Position numbers and translations under genes: made by a program
Assembly (NCBI GenBank): GCA_963733935.1
Contig: CAVTEQ010000018.1
Coordinates: 153,739-217,738 of the forward strand
Length of the DNA stretch: 64,000 nucleotides
Source: JAHFUA01 sp963733935
GTDB lineage: Bacteria > Acidobacteriota > Terriglobia > Terriglobales > Acidobacteriaceae
Direction: 5' to 3'
Notes under the pieces: generated by a model
The model's input: the letters and a program-made list of their open reading frames with translations, nothing else
The model's database searches: none
Told to the model about the DNA's origin: nothing
Shown: positions 50,098-58,305 of the stretch, piece after piece
Layout: each line of letters opens with the position of its first letter
Position numbering within the stretch: the first letter of the stretch is position 1

Positions 50098-50784
50098 TCA
50101 CAGCGTCTTCAGGATCTTCTTGGCTTCTTCCAGTTCCGGGAACAGCTTCTCTTCGGCCTGGAATTCGGCGCCGTGGACACAGCGGCGTGTCCCCTTGAGC
50201 TTGACCGGATACTTCAAGTGCAGCATCTCGTGGTAGACGAGATATTCCAGCACGAAGCGCGGCACCTTCTTGCGATCGAAGATGCGGCTTACCACGATGG
50301 TGTTGTGGGCGGGATCGAAGTGGCCGAGGTGGTTGCGGGCGTGATCCTGGCTCCAGGTCATCTGCGGGCGGCCGAGCAGCCCGTGGAAGAAGCGATGGTT
50401 GAGCTCGTCGAAGACTTGATCGAGATCGTAAACCTCTCCATGGGGAGATGCGATCCGTTTCCGTCCGCGCATCTGGCGGATGAGGTGCACCTTGGCGCTC
50501 AGATGGTGGCTGGCGACATATTGCCGATAGCGCGCGGCATGGCCGGCCGCGATAGGCTTGCGGTAGAGCTTGGCCACAAGTATGTGCGCGATGGCCCGCA
50601 GCACGGATTCCGGCGCCGTTTCCAGCAGGTCCGAGATGCGAACCAGGATGCGGCCTTCGCGCAGGCGGATGGTGTTGTTGACGTTAGCGAAGCGGTAGAA
50701 CTCCACTCGGAACTCGGGCAGGGGCGCCCGCGGTCGCAGCTCGCGATATTCCTCCTGAAAAATTTCGAGCAGGGAAGCGATCAC
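50098..50784 (-). CDS. SprT-like zinc metalloprotease
   Basis: A 228-residue protein with a SprT/WSS1-like core: YLVYHEMLHLKYPVK provides HEMLH, and GAEFQAEEKLFPEL supplies a later helix with the third ligand region (RRCVHGAEF). Members include DNA-protein crosslink proteases and the uncharacterised bacterial SprT group. First gene in order of transcription of a compact run extending to the TPR gene? No: it is the most downstream of that run, coupled by a 4-bp overlap to the secreted protein at 50781. Confidence 0.78.
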   Translation of the reverse strand: MIASLLEIFQEEYRELRPRAPLPEFRVEFYRFANVNNTIRLREGRILVRISDLLETAPESVLRAIAHILVAKLYRKPIAAGHAARYRQYVASHHLSAKVHLIRQMRGRKRIASPHGEVYDLDQVFDELNHRFFHGLLGRPQMTWSQDHARNHLGHFDPAHNTIVVSRIFDRKKVPRFVLEYLVYHEMLHLKYPVKLKGTRRCVHGAEFQAEEKLFPELEEAKKILKTL

Positions 50785-51347
50785 CTGCTCTTGCCCTTCT
50801 CCTTGGCTCTCGCTTTGGCCTCGGCGGCAGCTTTCTCTTGTTGGGGCAGCAGGTCCTTGGCGTTCTCGAGGTCGCCGTCCACGGCATCGCCGGCGTCGAG
50901 CAAGGCGAACTCGTAATCCTTGGCTTCGGCGGTCGCGGATGGCTCCTTGCTGGCCTCCTTCAGCTTAGCCAGCTTCGTCTGGAATTCGCTATCGGCTTGA
51001 ATGATCGCTTTGAGCGCCTTGCGGAAGTCGAGTTTCTGGTCGGCAAAGGAATCGACGTTGCGGTCCATCTCGTCAACGATAATTTTGAAGTCCGCCAGCA
51101 GGTCGTGCATCTTGGCGCCGCGCCCCGCCGCGGCGTTCGGGTCCGAGCGCAACTGATCGAGCGCGGCCATCCTGGCTTGCGCGTACTTGAGGTAGAGCGG
51201 CAGTTTCTTCTCGGGCTCCATCGCGACATCGCGCAAGGTATCCGACTCCTCCGCAGTCAAGGGATCATGACGATGGACCTGAGCGGTGGCGGCCAGAGCG
51301 GCAATGCATACGGCCAGAGAAAGGGCTTGGAAGAAGCGGCGCATCAT
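50781..51347 (-). CDS. Secreted helical protein of unknown function
   Basis: A 188-residue protein with signal peptide (FFQALSLAVCIAALAATA). The mature part is predicted helical and highly charged (DEMDRNVDSFADQKLDFRKA; DSEFQTKLAKLKEASKEPSA) ending in an Ala/Lys-rich tail. No family recognised. It is linked by 4-bp overlaps to genes on both sides. Confidence 0.6.
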   Translation of the reverse strand: MMRRFFQALSLAVCIAALAATAQVHRHDPLTAEESDTLRDVAMEPEKKLPLYLKYAQARMAALDQLRSDPNAAAGRGAKMHDLLADFKIIVDEMDRNVDSFADQKLDFRKALKAIIQADSEFQTKLAKLKEASKEPSATAEAKDYEFALLDAGDAVDGDLENAKDLLPQQEKAAAEAKARAKEKGKSR

Positions 51348-51802
51348 TTCTTGGTCTCCTTCGAGGGTAGCCCAAACATCTGGTCCAGGATCTGCTGCCG
51401 GGACTTCTCCACCTGCTTAACCGCGGCCTCCACGTAAGTGCGGTCGTCGAAGTTCAGCGTCTTGCTGACATCATTCAGCCGCCGCGCCGTCTCGCGCAGC
51501 AAGATCTCAGTGCTCTTGAGTTGCTTGCCGGTTTTCGTCGCGGCATCGGCAGCACGGGCAGCGTAACGCACCAGCTCATCGACCGTTTTGGTGGCGCTGG
51601 TGACATCGCCCTCGGTATAGAAATGGTCGGCTTCGTTGACCTCGCGGCGAGCGATGGTGGCAAACAGATGCGGCTGGTCGTGTGGGCGGGCGCTCTGCGC
51701 TCGAGTCTTCAAAGTCTCCAGTGGCTCTTCGCTGCTCTTGGCCTGGAAGCAGATGGCCAGCAGAATGACCGCCATCGAAATGTGAAACCCGCGAACCATC
51801 AT
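51344..51802 (-). CDS. Secreted helical protein of unknown function
   Basis: A 152-residue protein with a signal peptide (SMAVILLAICFQAKS). All-helical mature part, e.g. RARSAEELKTRAQS-like heptads: ETLKTRAQSARPHDQPHLFA, SATKTVDELVRYAARAADAA, KQLKSTEILLRETARRLNDV. Resembles its downstream neighbour only in general character. Overlaps the TPR gene stop by 4 bp. Confidence 0.58.
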   Translation of the reverse strand: MMVRGFHISMAVILLAICFQAKSSEEPLETLKTRAQSARPHDQPHLFATIARREVNEADHFYTEGDVTSATKTVDELVRYAARAADAATKTGKQLKSTEILLRETARRLNDVSKTLNFDDRTYVEAAVKQVEKSRQQILDQMFGLPSKETKK

Positions 51803-53125
51803 TTCTTTTTCGGATCAATCGCGATCAGCCGATGGCGCGCCTGCCATTCCTGATCAGGAAACTTGCCCTGCGCCACTTCCAGAAAATGCCGGTAATTTTC
51901 TGCTGCCTGCTTGAAGGCCTTGAGGTTGTCGTATGAGGTGGCGCGGAGGAAATAGGTGCCGGGCGTCTCGGGCAGATATTTCGCCCGCGCATCCAGGGCG
52001 TGGACGGCAAGATCGTATTGCTTATTCTCCGAGGCGGCGATGGCCAGATCGTTATAGGCCGGTCCCATGTCAGGCTTGAGCTTCACCGTCTCGAGCAGAG
52101 TTTGCTGCGCGCCGGGGAAGTCACGCGCGTGGAGAAGCGCATTGCCCAGGGCATAATGCAATTCGGCATCGGCTGGATGCCCGGCAACCAGCGCCTGATA
52201 TTCCTGCGCGGCCGTACGATACTGGCCGGCAGCCACGTCGAGCTCCGCCAGTTCCCGCCGTGCCTGGAGATCATCGGGAGCAAGCTTCACCGTTGCTTCG
52301 TATTCCGCACGCGCACCCCCGTTGTCACTGCGAGCGGCCAGTACCCGAGCCAGTTGCAGGTGCGCGGTCGGGTTCTGCGGATTGACTTCCAGATAACGGC
52401 GCAACATCTTCTCTGCGTCCGGCAGGCGCTTGGCCTTGCTGTACAGGTTCACCAGGCCGGCCATTGCTTCGGCCGACTTGGGATTAAGATCCACCGCCTG
52501 CTGATACTCGTGCTCGGCATCGGCGAAGCGATTCTGCTTCTCGAAAAACTGGCCGGCAGCCACGTGAGGCTCAGGGTCAGCCGGTTCCAGCTTCGCGGCC
52601 TCGCGATAAGCGGCGGCCGCTTCCTCGGGTTTCTGTTTTTCCAGCACGTGAGCCAGCGACAGCCAGGCCCGTTCCTGGCCCTGCTCGGGAGGACCGCTGG
52701 GCTTCAGCCTGGTGGCGGCCCGCAAGTAGGTCTCGGCTTCCGGATTGCCAGCTTCGCCGAGCATAATGCCAAGGTTGAGGTTCGACTCAAACAGGTCCGG
52801 CTTGGCGGCGATCGACTTGCGATAGGCGGCGATAGCGTCGGCATCGCGCGCGGGTGGCCGTGTACACATAGCCGAGGTCGAACCAGGCGCGATAATTATG
52901 GTCATCGTCGGTGACCACGTGTTTCAGCTTGCTCTCGGCGGTGATGAAATCGCGGATGTCGATGGCTTTCTCCGCCTGGATCACCGCCGGGACCATGTAG
53001 GGATCCTGTTCTTCCTCGACCCGGTGATGGCGCACGGTCTGGCCGGTCATCTGGGCGTGCGCCGGCCGCGGGCAGGCAATCACGCTGGCGAGAGCCAGTA
53101 GGATGAAAGCTTTATTTGTGTCCAT
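51799..53125 (-). CDS. Secreted TPR-repeat protein (one frameshift)
   Basis: About 440 residues across an extra base in GGG 52852-52854. The N-terminus is a signal peptide (FILLALASVIACPRPAHA). TPR units follow: ESKLKHVVTDDDHNYRAWFD, DADAIAAYRKSIAAKPDLFE, ADAEHEYQQAVDLNPKSAEA, DAEKMLRRYLEVNPQNPTAH, and more to the end. It probably scaffolds protein contacts in the periplasm with the two helical proteins downstream. Overlaps the uvrA stop by 14 bp. Confidence 0.85.
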
Positions 53126-56054
53126 TGGAACCGGCGTTGCCGTTGCTGTGTAAGATGCGGGCCAGCCAATTACCGGTATAAGAATTTGGCGCTCTGGCCA
53201 CCACCTCGGGCGGTCCCGCCACCACCACCTCGCCGCCGCGCCCGCCGCCTTCCGGGCCGAGATCGATTACCCAATCAGCGGTCTTGATGACGTCGAGATT
53301 GTGCTCGATGACCACGATTGAGCCGCCCGTGTCGATAAGCTTGCGGAACGCTGCCAGCAACTTGCTGACGTCATCGAAGTGCAGGCCGGTCGTGGGCTCG
53401 TCGAAGATGTAGAGCGCGCGATGGCCGCCGCGCGGCTTCTTGGGAGCATCCGGATTGTCAGGATTGGCAGGTGCAAAGCGGACGGTGTCGCGCCGAGGCT
53501 GCAAGTGCGCTGCCAGCTTCATGCGCTGGGCCTCGCCGCCGGACAGCGTGGTGGCCGATTGTCCCAGTCGCAAATATCCCAGCCCTACTTCTTCCAGCAC
53601 GCGCAGCTTCTCCGTGATCTTGGGCACGGTGGAAAAGAACTGGAGCGCTTCCTTCACCGTGAGATTGAGCACTTCGTGGATGTTCTTGCCCCGATACCGC
53701 ACTTCTAAAATCCCCGGCTTGTAACGCGTGCCTTTGCATTCGTCGCAGACCAGCTCCACATCAGCCAGGAATTGCATTTCGACCACTACCGTGCCGTCGC
53801 CCTGGCAGGTCTCGCAACGGCCTCCGGGAATGTTGAAGGAAAAATGCCCGGCAGCGTAGCCGCGCTTCTGCGCTTCCGGCAGGGAAGCAAACAGTTCGCG
53901 GATGGGGTCGAAAGCCTTGATGTACGTCACAGGGTTGGAGCGCGGAGTGCGCCCGATGGGCGACTGATCCACCAGCACCACTTCGTGGATGTACTGCGCG
54001 CCTTCGATGCGGTCGAAGAGCGCGTCGGTGGCGCCGGAGCCGTTGGTCTGGCCTTTCATCGCCGCCAGCGCCTGGTAGAGAACATCATGCACCAGCGTGG
54101 ACTTGCCTGAGCCCGAGACGCCGGTGATGGCCACGATCATGCCCAGCGGAATCGTGATATCCACGTTCTTAAGATTGTGGGCGCGCGCGCCGTAGAGCTT
54201 GAGCTGCTGCGGCCCGGGACGGCGGCGCTGGGGCGGCATTTGGATCCGCAGCTCCTCGGAGAGATAGCGCCCGGTGAGCGAATGCGGCATCTTTACGATC
54301 TGGTCAAAACTTCCGGCGGCAACCACGCGTCCGCCATTTTCGCCGGCGCCCGGGCCCAGATCCAGGATGCGATCCGAAGCCCGCATGATTTCGGGATCAT
54401 GTTCGACCACCAGGATCGTGTTCCCCAGGTCGCGCAGCTCGTGAAGGATGTGGATGAGCCGTGAGGTATCACGGCTGTGCAGGCCGATTGACGGCTCGTC
54501 GAGCACGTAAAGCGCGCCTACGAGCCGTGATCCCAGCGAGGTCGCGAGCTGGATGCGCTGCGCTTCGCCGCCGGAGAGCGTGGATGAGAGACGGTCGAGC
54601 GTCAGGTAATCGAGGCCCACCTCGTTCAGAAACTTCAGCCGCGCGCGGATCTCGCCCAGCAACTGCTCGGCGATTTCCGCCTGCTCCGGCGAGAGCTCGA
54701 CGGACGCGAAGAAGCCCGCAGCTTCTTCCACGGTCATGGCGCAGACTTCACAGATGTTCTTGCCCGCGATGCGGACGTGCCGCGCCTCGGCCCGCAGGCG
54801 CGCGCCATTGCACGTCGAGCAAGTCGCATATCCGCGATACCGGCTGAGAAAGACGCGCACGTGCAGCTTATATTTCTTACGCTCGAGATAGGCGAAGAAG
54901 CCCTTGATGCCGGGGAAGTGTCCGTCGCCTTCGACCACGAGCTGCTGGTCGTCGAAAGGCAGCTCCTGCCAGGGCACGTCGAGCGCGATGTTGTGCGCGC
55001 GCGCGAAGCGCTTCAGGTCGCTGAACAGTGGGCGATACTTGGGCTTGGTCCAGGGCTCGATGGCGCCTTCGGTCAGCGACCGCGATTTGTCCGGGATCAC
55101 CAGGTCCATGTCGAAATCGATGGTGTTGCCGAAGCCCTGGCAGCGCGGGCAAGCGCCGTATGGACTATTGAACGAGAACAGGCGCGGCTCGGGCTCGTCG
55201 AAGCGCAGATGGCAGCGCTTGCACTCGAAGCGTTGCGCGAAGCGCAGACTGGTGGGCTCGCCTTCGGCCGGTGCTGTCTCGACAATAATCTCGCCTGCCT
55301 CCCGATAGCACATCTCGACCGCGTCGACGATACGGGAGCGCGCATCGGCGGAGACGCTCATGCGATCTACTAAGACGAATACCGGCTGCGTGAAGTCCAC
55401 ATCCAGCAGCGACTCCGGCGTCGAGAACTCGAACACCTGAGAATTCTGATACAGCCGGCCGAAGCCGCGCTGGCGCAGCTCAAATAGCCGAGTCTTCAAC
55501 AGATCCTGCTGCGCAACTTCGGTAGCTTTCTTCTTCCGGCCGCGAGTCTTGGCTTCGGGCTGTGCCGGATGCACCGGAGCAGTGTGCAGCGGAAAGAGCA
55601 CTTGGATGCGCGCACCTTCGCCCAGCGACAGGATGGCGTCGGCCACCTCGTCGACCGTGTCCTTCTTGACCTCGGCATTGCACTGCACGCAGTAAGTTGT
55701 CCCGACGCGCGCAAACAGCAGGCGCAGGTAGTCGTAAATCTCGGTGGCCGTGGCGACGGTCGAGCGCGGGTTGCGGGTGGAATTCTTCTGCCGGATGGCA
55801 ACGGCCGGGGAGATCCCGTCGATCAGATCCACGTCGGGCTTTTCGATGCGCTCCAGGAACTGCCGCGCGTAGGCGGAGAGCGACTCGACGTAGCGGCGCT
55901 GTCCTTCGGCGTAGATGGTGTCGAAGGCGAGCGACGACTTGCCCGAGCCCGAAACCCCGGTCACCACCGTCATGGTGTTGTGGGGAATCTCGAAGTCGAT
56001 GTTCTTGAGGTTATGGACGCGGGCGCCGCGAACAACAATGCTGTCGGTGGACAT
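53112..56054 (-). CDS. uvrA: UvrABC excinuclease subunit A
   Basis: A 980-residue damage-recognition ATPase of nucleotide excision repair. Both ABC halves are complete: Walker A GVSGSGKSSLAFDT and GVSGSGKSTLVHDV; signatures STLSGGEAQRIQLA and TTLSGGEAQRMKLA; Walker B VLDEPSIGLH and IFDEPTTGLH. Zinc motifs CKRC...CPRC and CETC...CDEC are intact. Insertions relative to the common form are a Lys/Arg-rich stretch PEAKTRGRKKKATEVAQQDL near 175-195 and a Pro/Asp-rich loop (PANPDNPDAPKKPRG) near 875. ATG 56054 is chosen; GTG 56069 is an alternative. Confidence 0.95.
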   Translation of the reverse strand: MSTDSIVVRGARVHNLKNIDFEIPHNTMTVVTGVSGSGKSSLAFDTIYAEGQRRYVESLSAYARQFLERIEKPDVDLIDGISPAVAIRQKNSTRNPRSTVATATEIYDYLRLLFARVGTTYCVQCNAEVKKDTVDEVADAILSLGEGARIQVLFPLHTAPVHPAQPEAKTRGRKKKATEVAQQDLLKTRLFELRQRGFGRLYQNSQVFEFSTPESLLDVDFTQPVFVLVDRMSVSADARSRIVDAVEMCYREAGEIIVETAPAEGEPTSLRFAQRFECKRCHLRFDEPEPRLFSFNSPYGACPRCQGFGNTIDFDMDLVIPDKSRSLTEGAIEPWTKPKYRPLFSDLKRFARAHNIALDVPWQELPFDDQQLVVEGDGHFPGIKGFFAYLERKKYKLHVRVFLSRYRGYATCSTCNGARLRAEARHVRIAGKNICEVCAMTVEEAAGFFASVELSPEQAEIAEQLLGEIRARLKFLNEVGLDYLTLDRLSSTLSGGEAQRIQLATSLGSRLVGALYVLDEPSIGLHSRDTSRLIHILHELRDLGNTILVVEHDPEIMRASDRILDLGPGAGENGGRVVAAGSFDQIVKMPHSLTGRYLSEELRIQMPPQRRRPGPQQLKLYGARAHNLKNVDITIPLGMIVAITGVSGSGKSTLVHDVLYQALAAMKGQTNGSGATDALFDRIEGAQYIHEVVLVDQSPIGRTPRSNPVTYIKAFDPIRELFASLPEAQKRGYAAGHFSFNIPGGRCETCQGDGTVVVEMQFLADVELVCDECKGTRYKPGILEVRYRGKNIHEVLNLTVKEALQFFSTVPKITEKLRVLEEVGLGYLRLGQSATTLSGGEAQRMKLAAHLQPRRDTVRFAPANPDNPDAPKKPRGGHRALYIFDEPTTGLHFDDVSKLLAAFRKLIDTGGSIVVIEHNLDVIKTADWVIDLGPEGGGRGGEVVVAGPPEVVARAPNSYTGNWLARILHSNGNAGSNGHK

Positions 56055-56143
56055 CTCCAAGGGACCCACAGCGCGGCCTCACGCGTCTGGGGAATCTCTT
56101 CATTATAAGCTGCGAGAGGAGAACCTGCCACAGAGGCAAACCT

Positions 56144-56209
56144 GCCATAGAGGCACGGAGACACAGAAGCTGTGATTTATTTTCTCTGTGCCTCTGTGTC
56201 TCTGTGGCT
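56144..56209. repeat. Inverted dispersed repeat, CCACAGAGGCACGGAGACAC type
   Basis: Left arm 56144-56167 (GCCATAGAGGCACGGAGACA onwards), right arm 56183-56209 (TCTCTGTGCCTCTGTGTCTC onwards). The right end provides the stop codon of the small oxidase-operon gene at 56208. A further partial left arm lies at 56127-56140. Confidence 0.8.
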
Positions 56210-56435
56210 AATCTTGCTGATCGCGTTCGCGGCGGTACACGAAGGCCATGCCCACGAATCCCACCAGCATGGTCACAGCGGGGACGAGCAGCACCAGCAC
56301 GGCACGGTTGAGGGCCTTCTGCGACTTCTCGCCGGCGCCGGCCGCGCTCGAGTAGCACATGGCGCAGCCCTGCCCGAAGGCGGGAGCGACGGTGAGGGTC
56401 ACCAGCAGCGCGAGCGATGCCAGGCGGAGCTTCAT
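56208..56435 (-). CDS. Small membrane protein with CAMC motif at the end of the oxidase operon
   Basis: A 75-residue protein: signal-like N-terminus (LRLASLALLVTLTVAPAFG), then GCAMCYSSAAGAGEKSQKAL and a membrane helix (AVLVLLVPAVTMLVGFVGMA). The CxxC could bind a metal or form a disulfide in oxidase assembly, but no family is recognised. Start codon overlaps the COX4-like stop (TGATG). Stop codon supplied by the adjacent dispersed repeat. Confidence 0.65.
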   Translation of the reverse strand: MKLRLASLALLVTLTVAPAFGQGCAMCYSSAAGAGEKSQKALNRAVLVLLVPAVTMLVGFVGMAFVYRRERDQQD

Positions 56436-56758
56436 CAGCGCACCCCAAGGGAGATGATGCGCGCGGCATCGGCGAAGAAGACGGACATCAGGCACAGGCA
56501 GACGATCAGGGCAGTCATCAGCACATAGCGCATGCTGCGGATCTCGAACTTCATGTGCATAAAGTAAAGGATGATGAGCGCCGACTTGATGATCGACAGC
56601 CCCAGCAGGATGAAGAGCATCTTCAGGGGCTGCATGTTCTGATAGCCGAGATAGATCTCGACCCCGGTCAGAACCAGCAGCGCACCCCACACCCAGAAGA
56701 ACTGGCCGGTCTTGGGCCCGTGGGCTTCCGCGCTCGCAGTTTGCATTCCGTGCGCCAT
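56435..56758 (-). CDS. Cytochrome c oxidase subunit IV-like protein
   Basis: A 107-residue protein with three membrane helices (FFWVWGALLVLTGVEIYLGY; MLFILLGLSIIKSALIILYF; YVLMTALIVCLCLMSVFFA). The SIIKSALIILYFMHMKFE segment is typical of the prokaryotic COX4/CaaD-type subunit. Accessory subunit of the oxidase encoded upstream. Confidence 0.85.
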   Translation of the reverse strand: MAHGMQTASAEAHGPKTGQFFWVWGALLVLTGVEIYLGYQNMQPLKMLFILLGLSIIKSALIILYFMHMKFEIRSMRYVLMTALIVCLCLMSVFFADAARIISLGVR

Positions 56759-56768
56759 CGATTCTCCT

Positions 56769-57527
56769 TTACGTAATACGCGTCGACATCAGGTAGACGA
56801 GCGGGAAAATGAACATCCACACCAAGTCGACGAAGTGCCAATAAAGTCCGCTAACTTCAATATCAACAGCGTCATATATCTTGGGCTTAAAGTACAGGAT
56901 TACGCTGGCGCCGACGGCCCCCAGTAGAAGTATGTGCACCCCATAGTGAAACGGGCTCGAAGCCGGCGTGAGCAGCCATCCCAGCAGCCATAGCACCAGC
57001 AGGATAGGAATCCACTTCTTGCGCAACGCGACCACTCCCAAGTAGATGATGCCCAGGCTAACGTGCAGCATGTGCATGCCGGTCAGGGTGAAGAACGTCC
57101 CGCCGAACTGCGGCACGCCCGCCGCCCACGGATTCTTGAACGGGGTCAGGCCTTCTCCGATCAGCCCGGTCCATTCAATCGAGTGCAGCACCACGAATCC
57201 TGCGCCCAGGGCCATGGTGGCCAGGATCCAGCGAGTTGCGGCGGACATCCTGCCGGCGCCCGCTGCCGCTACCCCCAACACCATGGTCAGCGAGCTCGAC
57301 AGCAAGAAGAACGTCATGATGCTGGCGCGCATGATGCTGGTGGAGTGGAACGGCATGGGCCACGCCGGGTTCGAGATGCGCCCGTAGCTGTAGGCGAACA
57401 GCAGCGCCCCGAAGGTCAGCGAGTCGGACATGATGAACAGCCACATGCCCAGCTTCTTGGAGTTGGTGCGAAACAGCGGCGGTTCATAGGCTTCAACCGC
57501 CGGATGATGCATCGCTACGTCCGCCAT
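56769..57527 (-). CDS. Cytochrome c oxidase subunit III (second copy)
   Basis: A 252-residue COX3-type protein. The start ATG 57527 follows AGGAGGACTTGATTCG. Seven helices; NSKKLGMWLFIMSDSLTFGALLF at the start and GLYWHFVDLVWMFIFPLVYL at the end are diagnostic. It differs from the copy encoded just upstream (57550), so these are paralogues that probably form a two-part subunit III region or alternate. Confidence 0.9.
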   Translation of the reverse strand: MADVAMHHPAVEAYEPPLFRTNSKKLGMWLFIMSDSLTFGALLFAYSYGRISNPAWPMPFHSTSIMRASIMTFFLLSSSLTMVLGVAAAGAGRMSAATRWILATMALGAGFVVLHSIEWTGLIGEGLTPFKNPWAAGVPQFGGTFFTLTGMHMLHVSLGIIYLGVVALRKKWIPILLVLWLLGWLLTPASSPFHYGVHILLLGAVGASVILYFKPKIYDAVDIEVSGLYWHFVDLVWMFIFPLVYLMSTRIT

Positions 57528-57549
57528 CGAATCAAGTCCTCCTACCGAC

Positions 57550-58299
57550 TCAGCGCACGAAGTGCAGCAGGGCAAAGATGTAAATCCACAAAAAGTCCAT
57601 GAAGTGCCAGTACAGCGCGGTTACGTCCACCACCATAAAGCGAGTGACCAACGGCTTGCGCAGCAGGGAAGTGAGGCCCGCGTACGCCAGCGCCAGAACT
57701 CCACCCAGCAGGTGCAGGCCGTGGGTGCCGGTCAGCACGTAGAAGAACGAACTGCTGGGATTGGTCGCGACGAAAATTCCCTCATGCCGCATCTCGCCCC
57801 AGGCGAGTAGTTGTCCGACCAGGAAACCCGCGCCGAGCACAAACGTGATCCCAAGCCAGGGGAAGGAGCCTTGCTGGTCGCTGATCAACGCGGCAGCCGG
57901 CATGGGCGATACCGCGCGCTGGGGTGAGGCCTTCACCTTGCGCGCGAGCCCGCGCCGTGCCATCGCCAGGGTGAAGCTCGAGGCCAGCAGAATGAGCGTG
58001 TTCACCCACAGCACGGGCGGCAGCGTGATCGGCTTCCAATCGGTAACGTAACCAGCGGAAGCATCGCTCCACGTGCCCATACCCTGGCGCACGATGTAGG
58101 CGCTGGTAAACGACACGAACAACATCACCACCGCGGCCAGCGCGAAGAACATGCCGATGCGGTAGCGACGCAGGCGATCACGGTGGTCGTCGGGACGCCC
58201 GCCTCCCCAGCCGCCGTCGCGCGGTGGCGGAACAACGGTGGGTCCGCGCCCGCCTATCTTCGGTTCTTCAACGGCTACGGGGCTCAAGGTGGTGGCCAT
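57550..58299 (-). CDS. Cytochrome c oxidase subunit III (first copy)
   Basis: A 249-residue COX3-type protein with a 45-residue Pro/Gly-rich cytosolic N-terminus (GGRGPTVVPPPRDGGWGGGR). Family markers are FVLTGTHGLHLLGG and ALYWHFMDFLWIYIFALLHF. Lies 6 bp after subunit I and 22 bp before its paralogue. Confidence 0.9.
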   Translation of the reverse strand: MATTLSPVAVEEPKIGGRGPTVVPPPRDGGWGGGRPDDHRDRLRRYRIGMFFALAAVVMLFVSFTSAYIVRQGMGTWSDASAGYVTDWKPITLPPVLWVNTLILLASSFTLAMARRGLARKVKASPQRAVSPMPAAALISDQQGSFPWLGITFVLGAGFLVGQLLAWGEMRHEGIFVATNPSSSFFYVLTGTHGLHLLGGVLALAYAGLTSLLRKPLVTRFMVVDVTALYWHFMDFLWIYIFALLHFVR

Positions 58300-58305
58300 C
58301 AGCGC

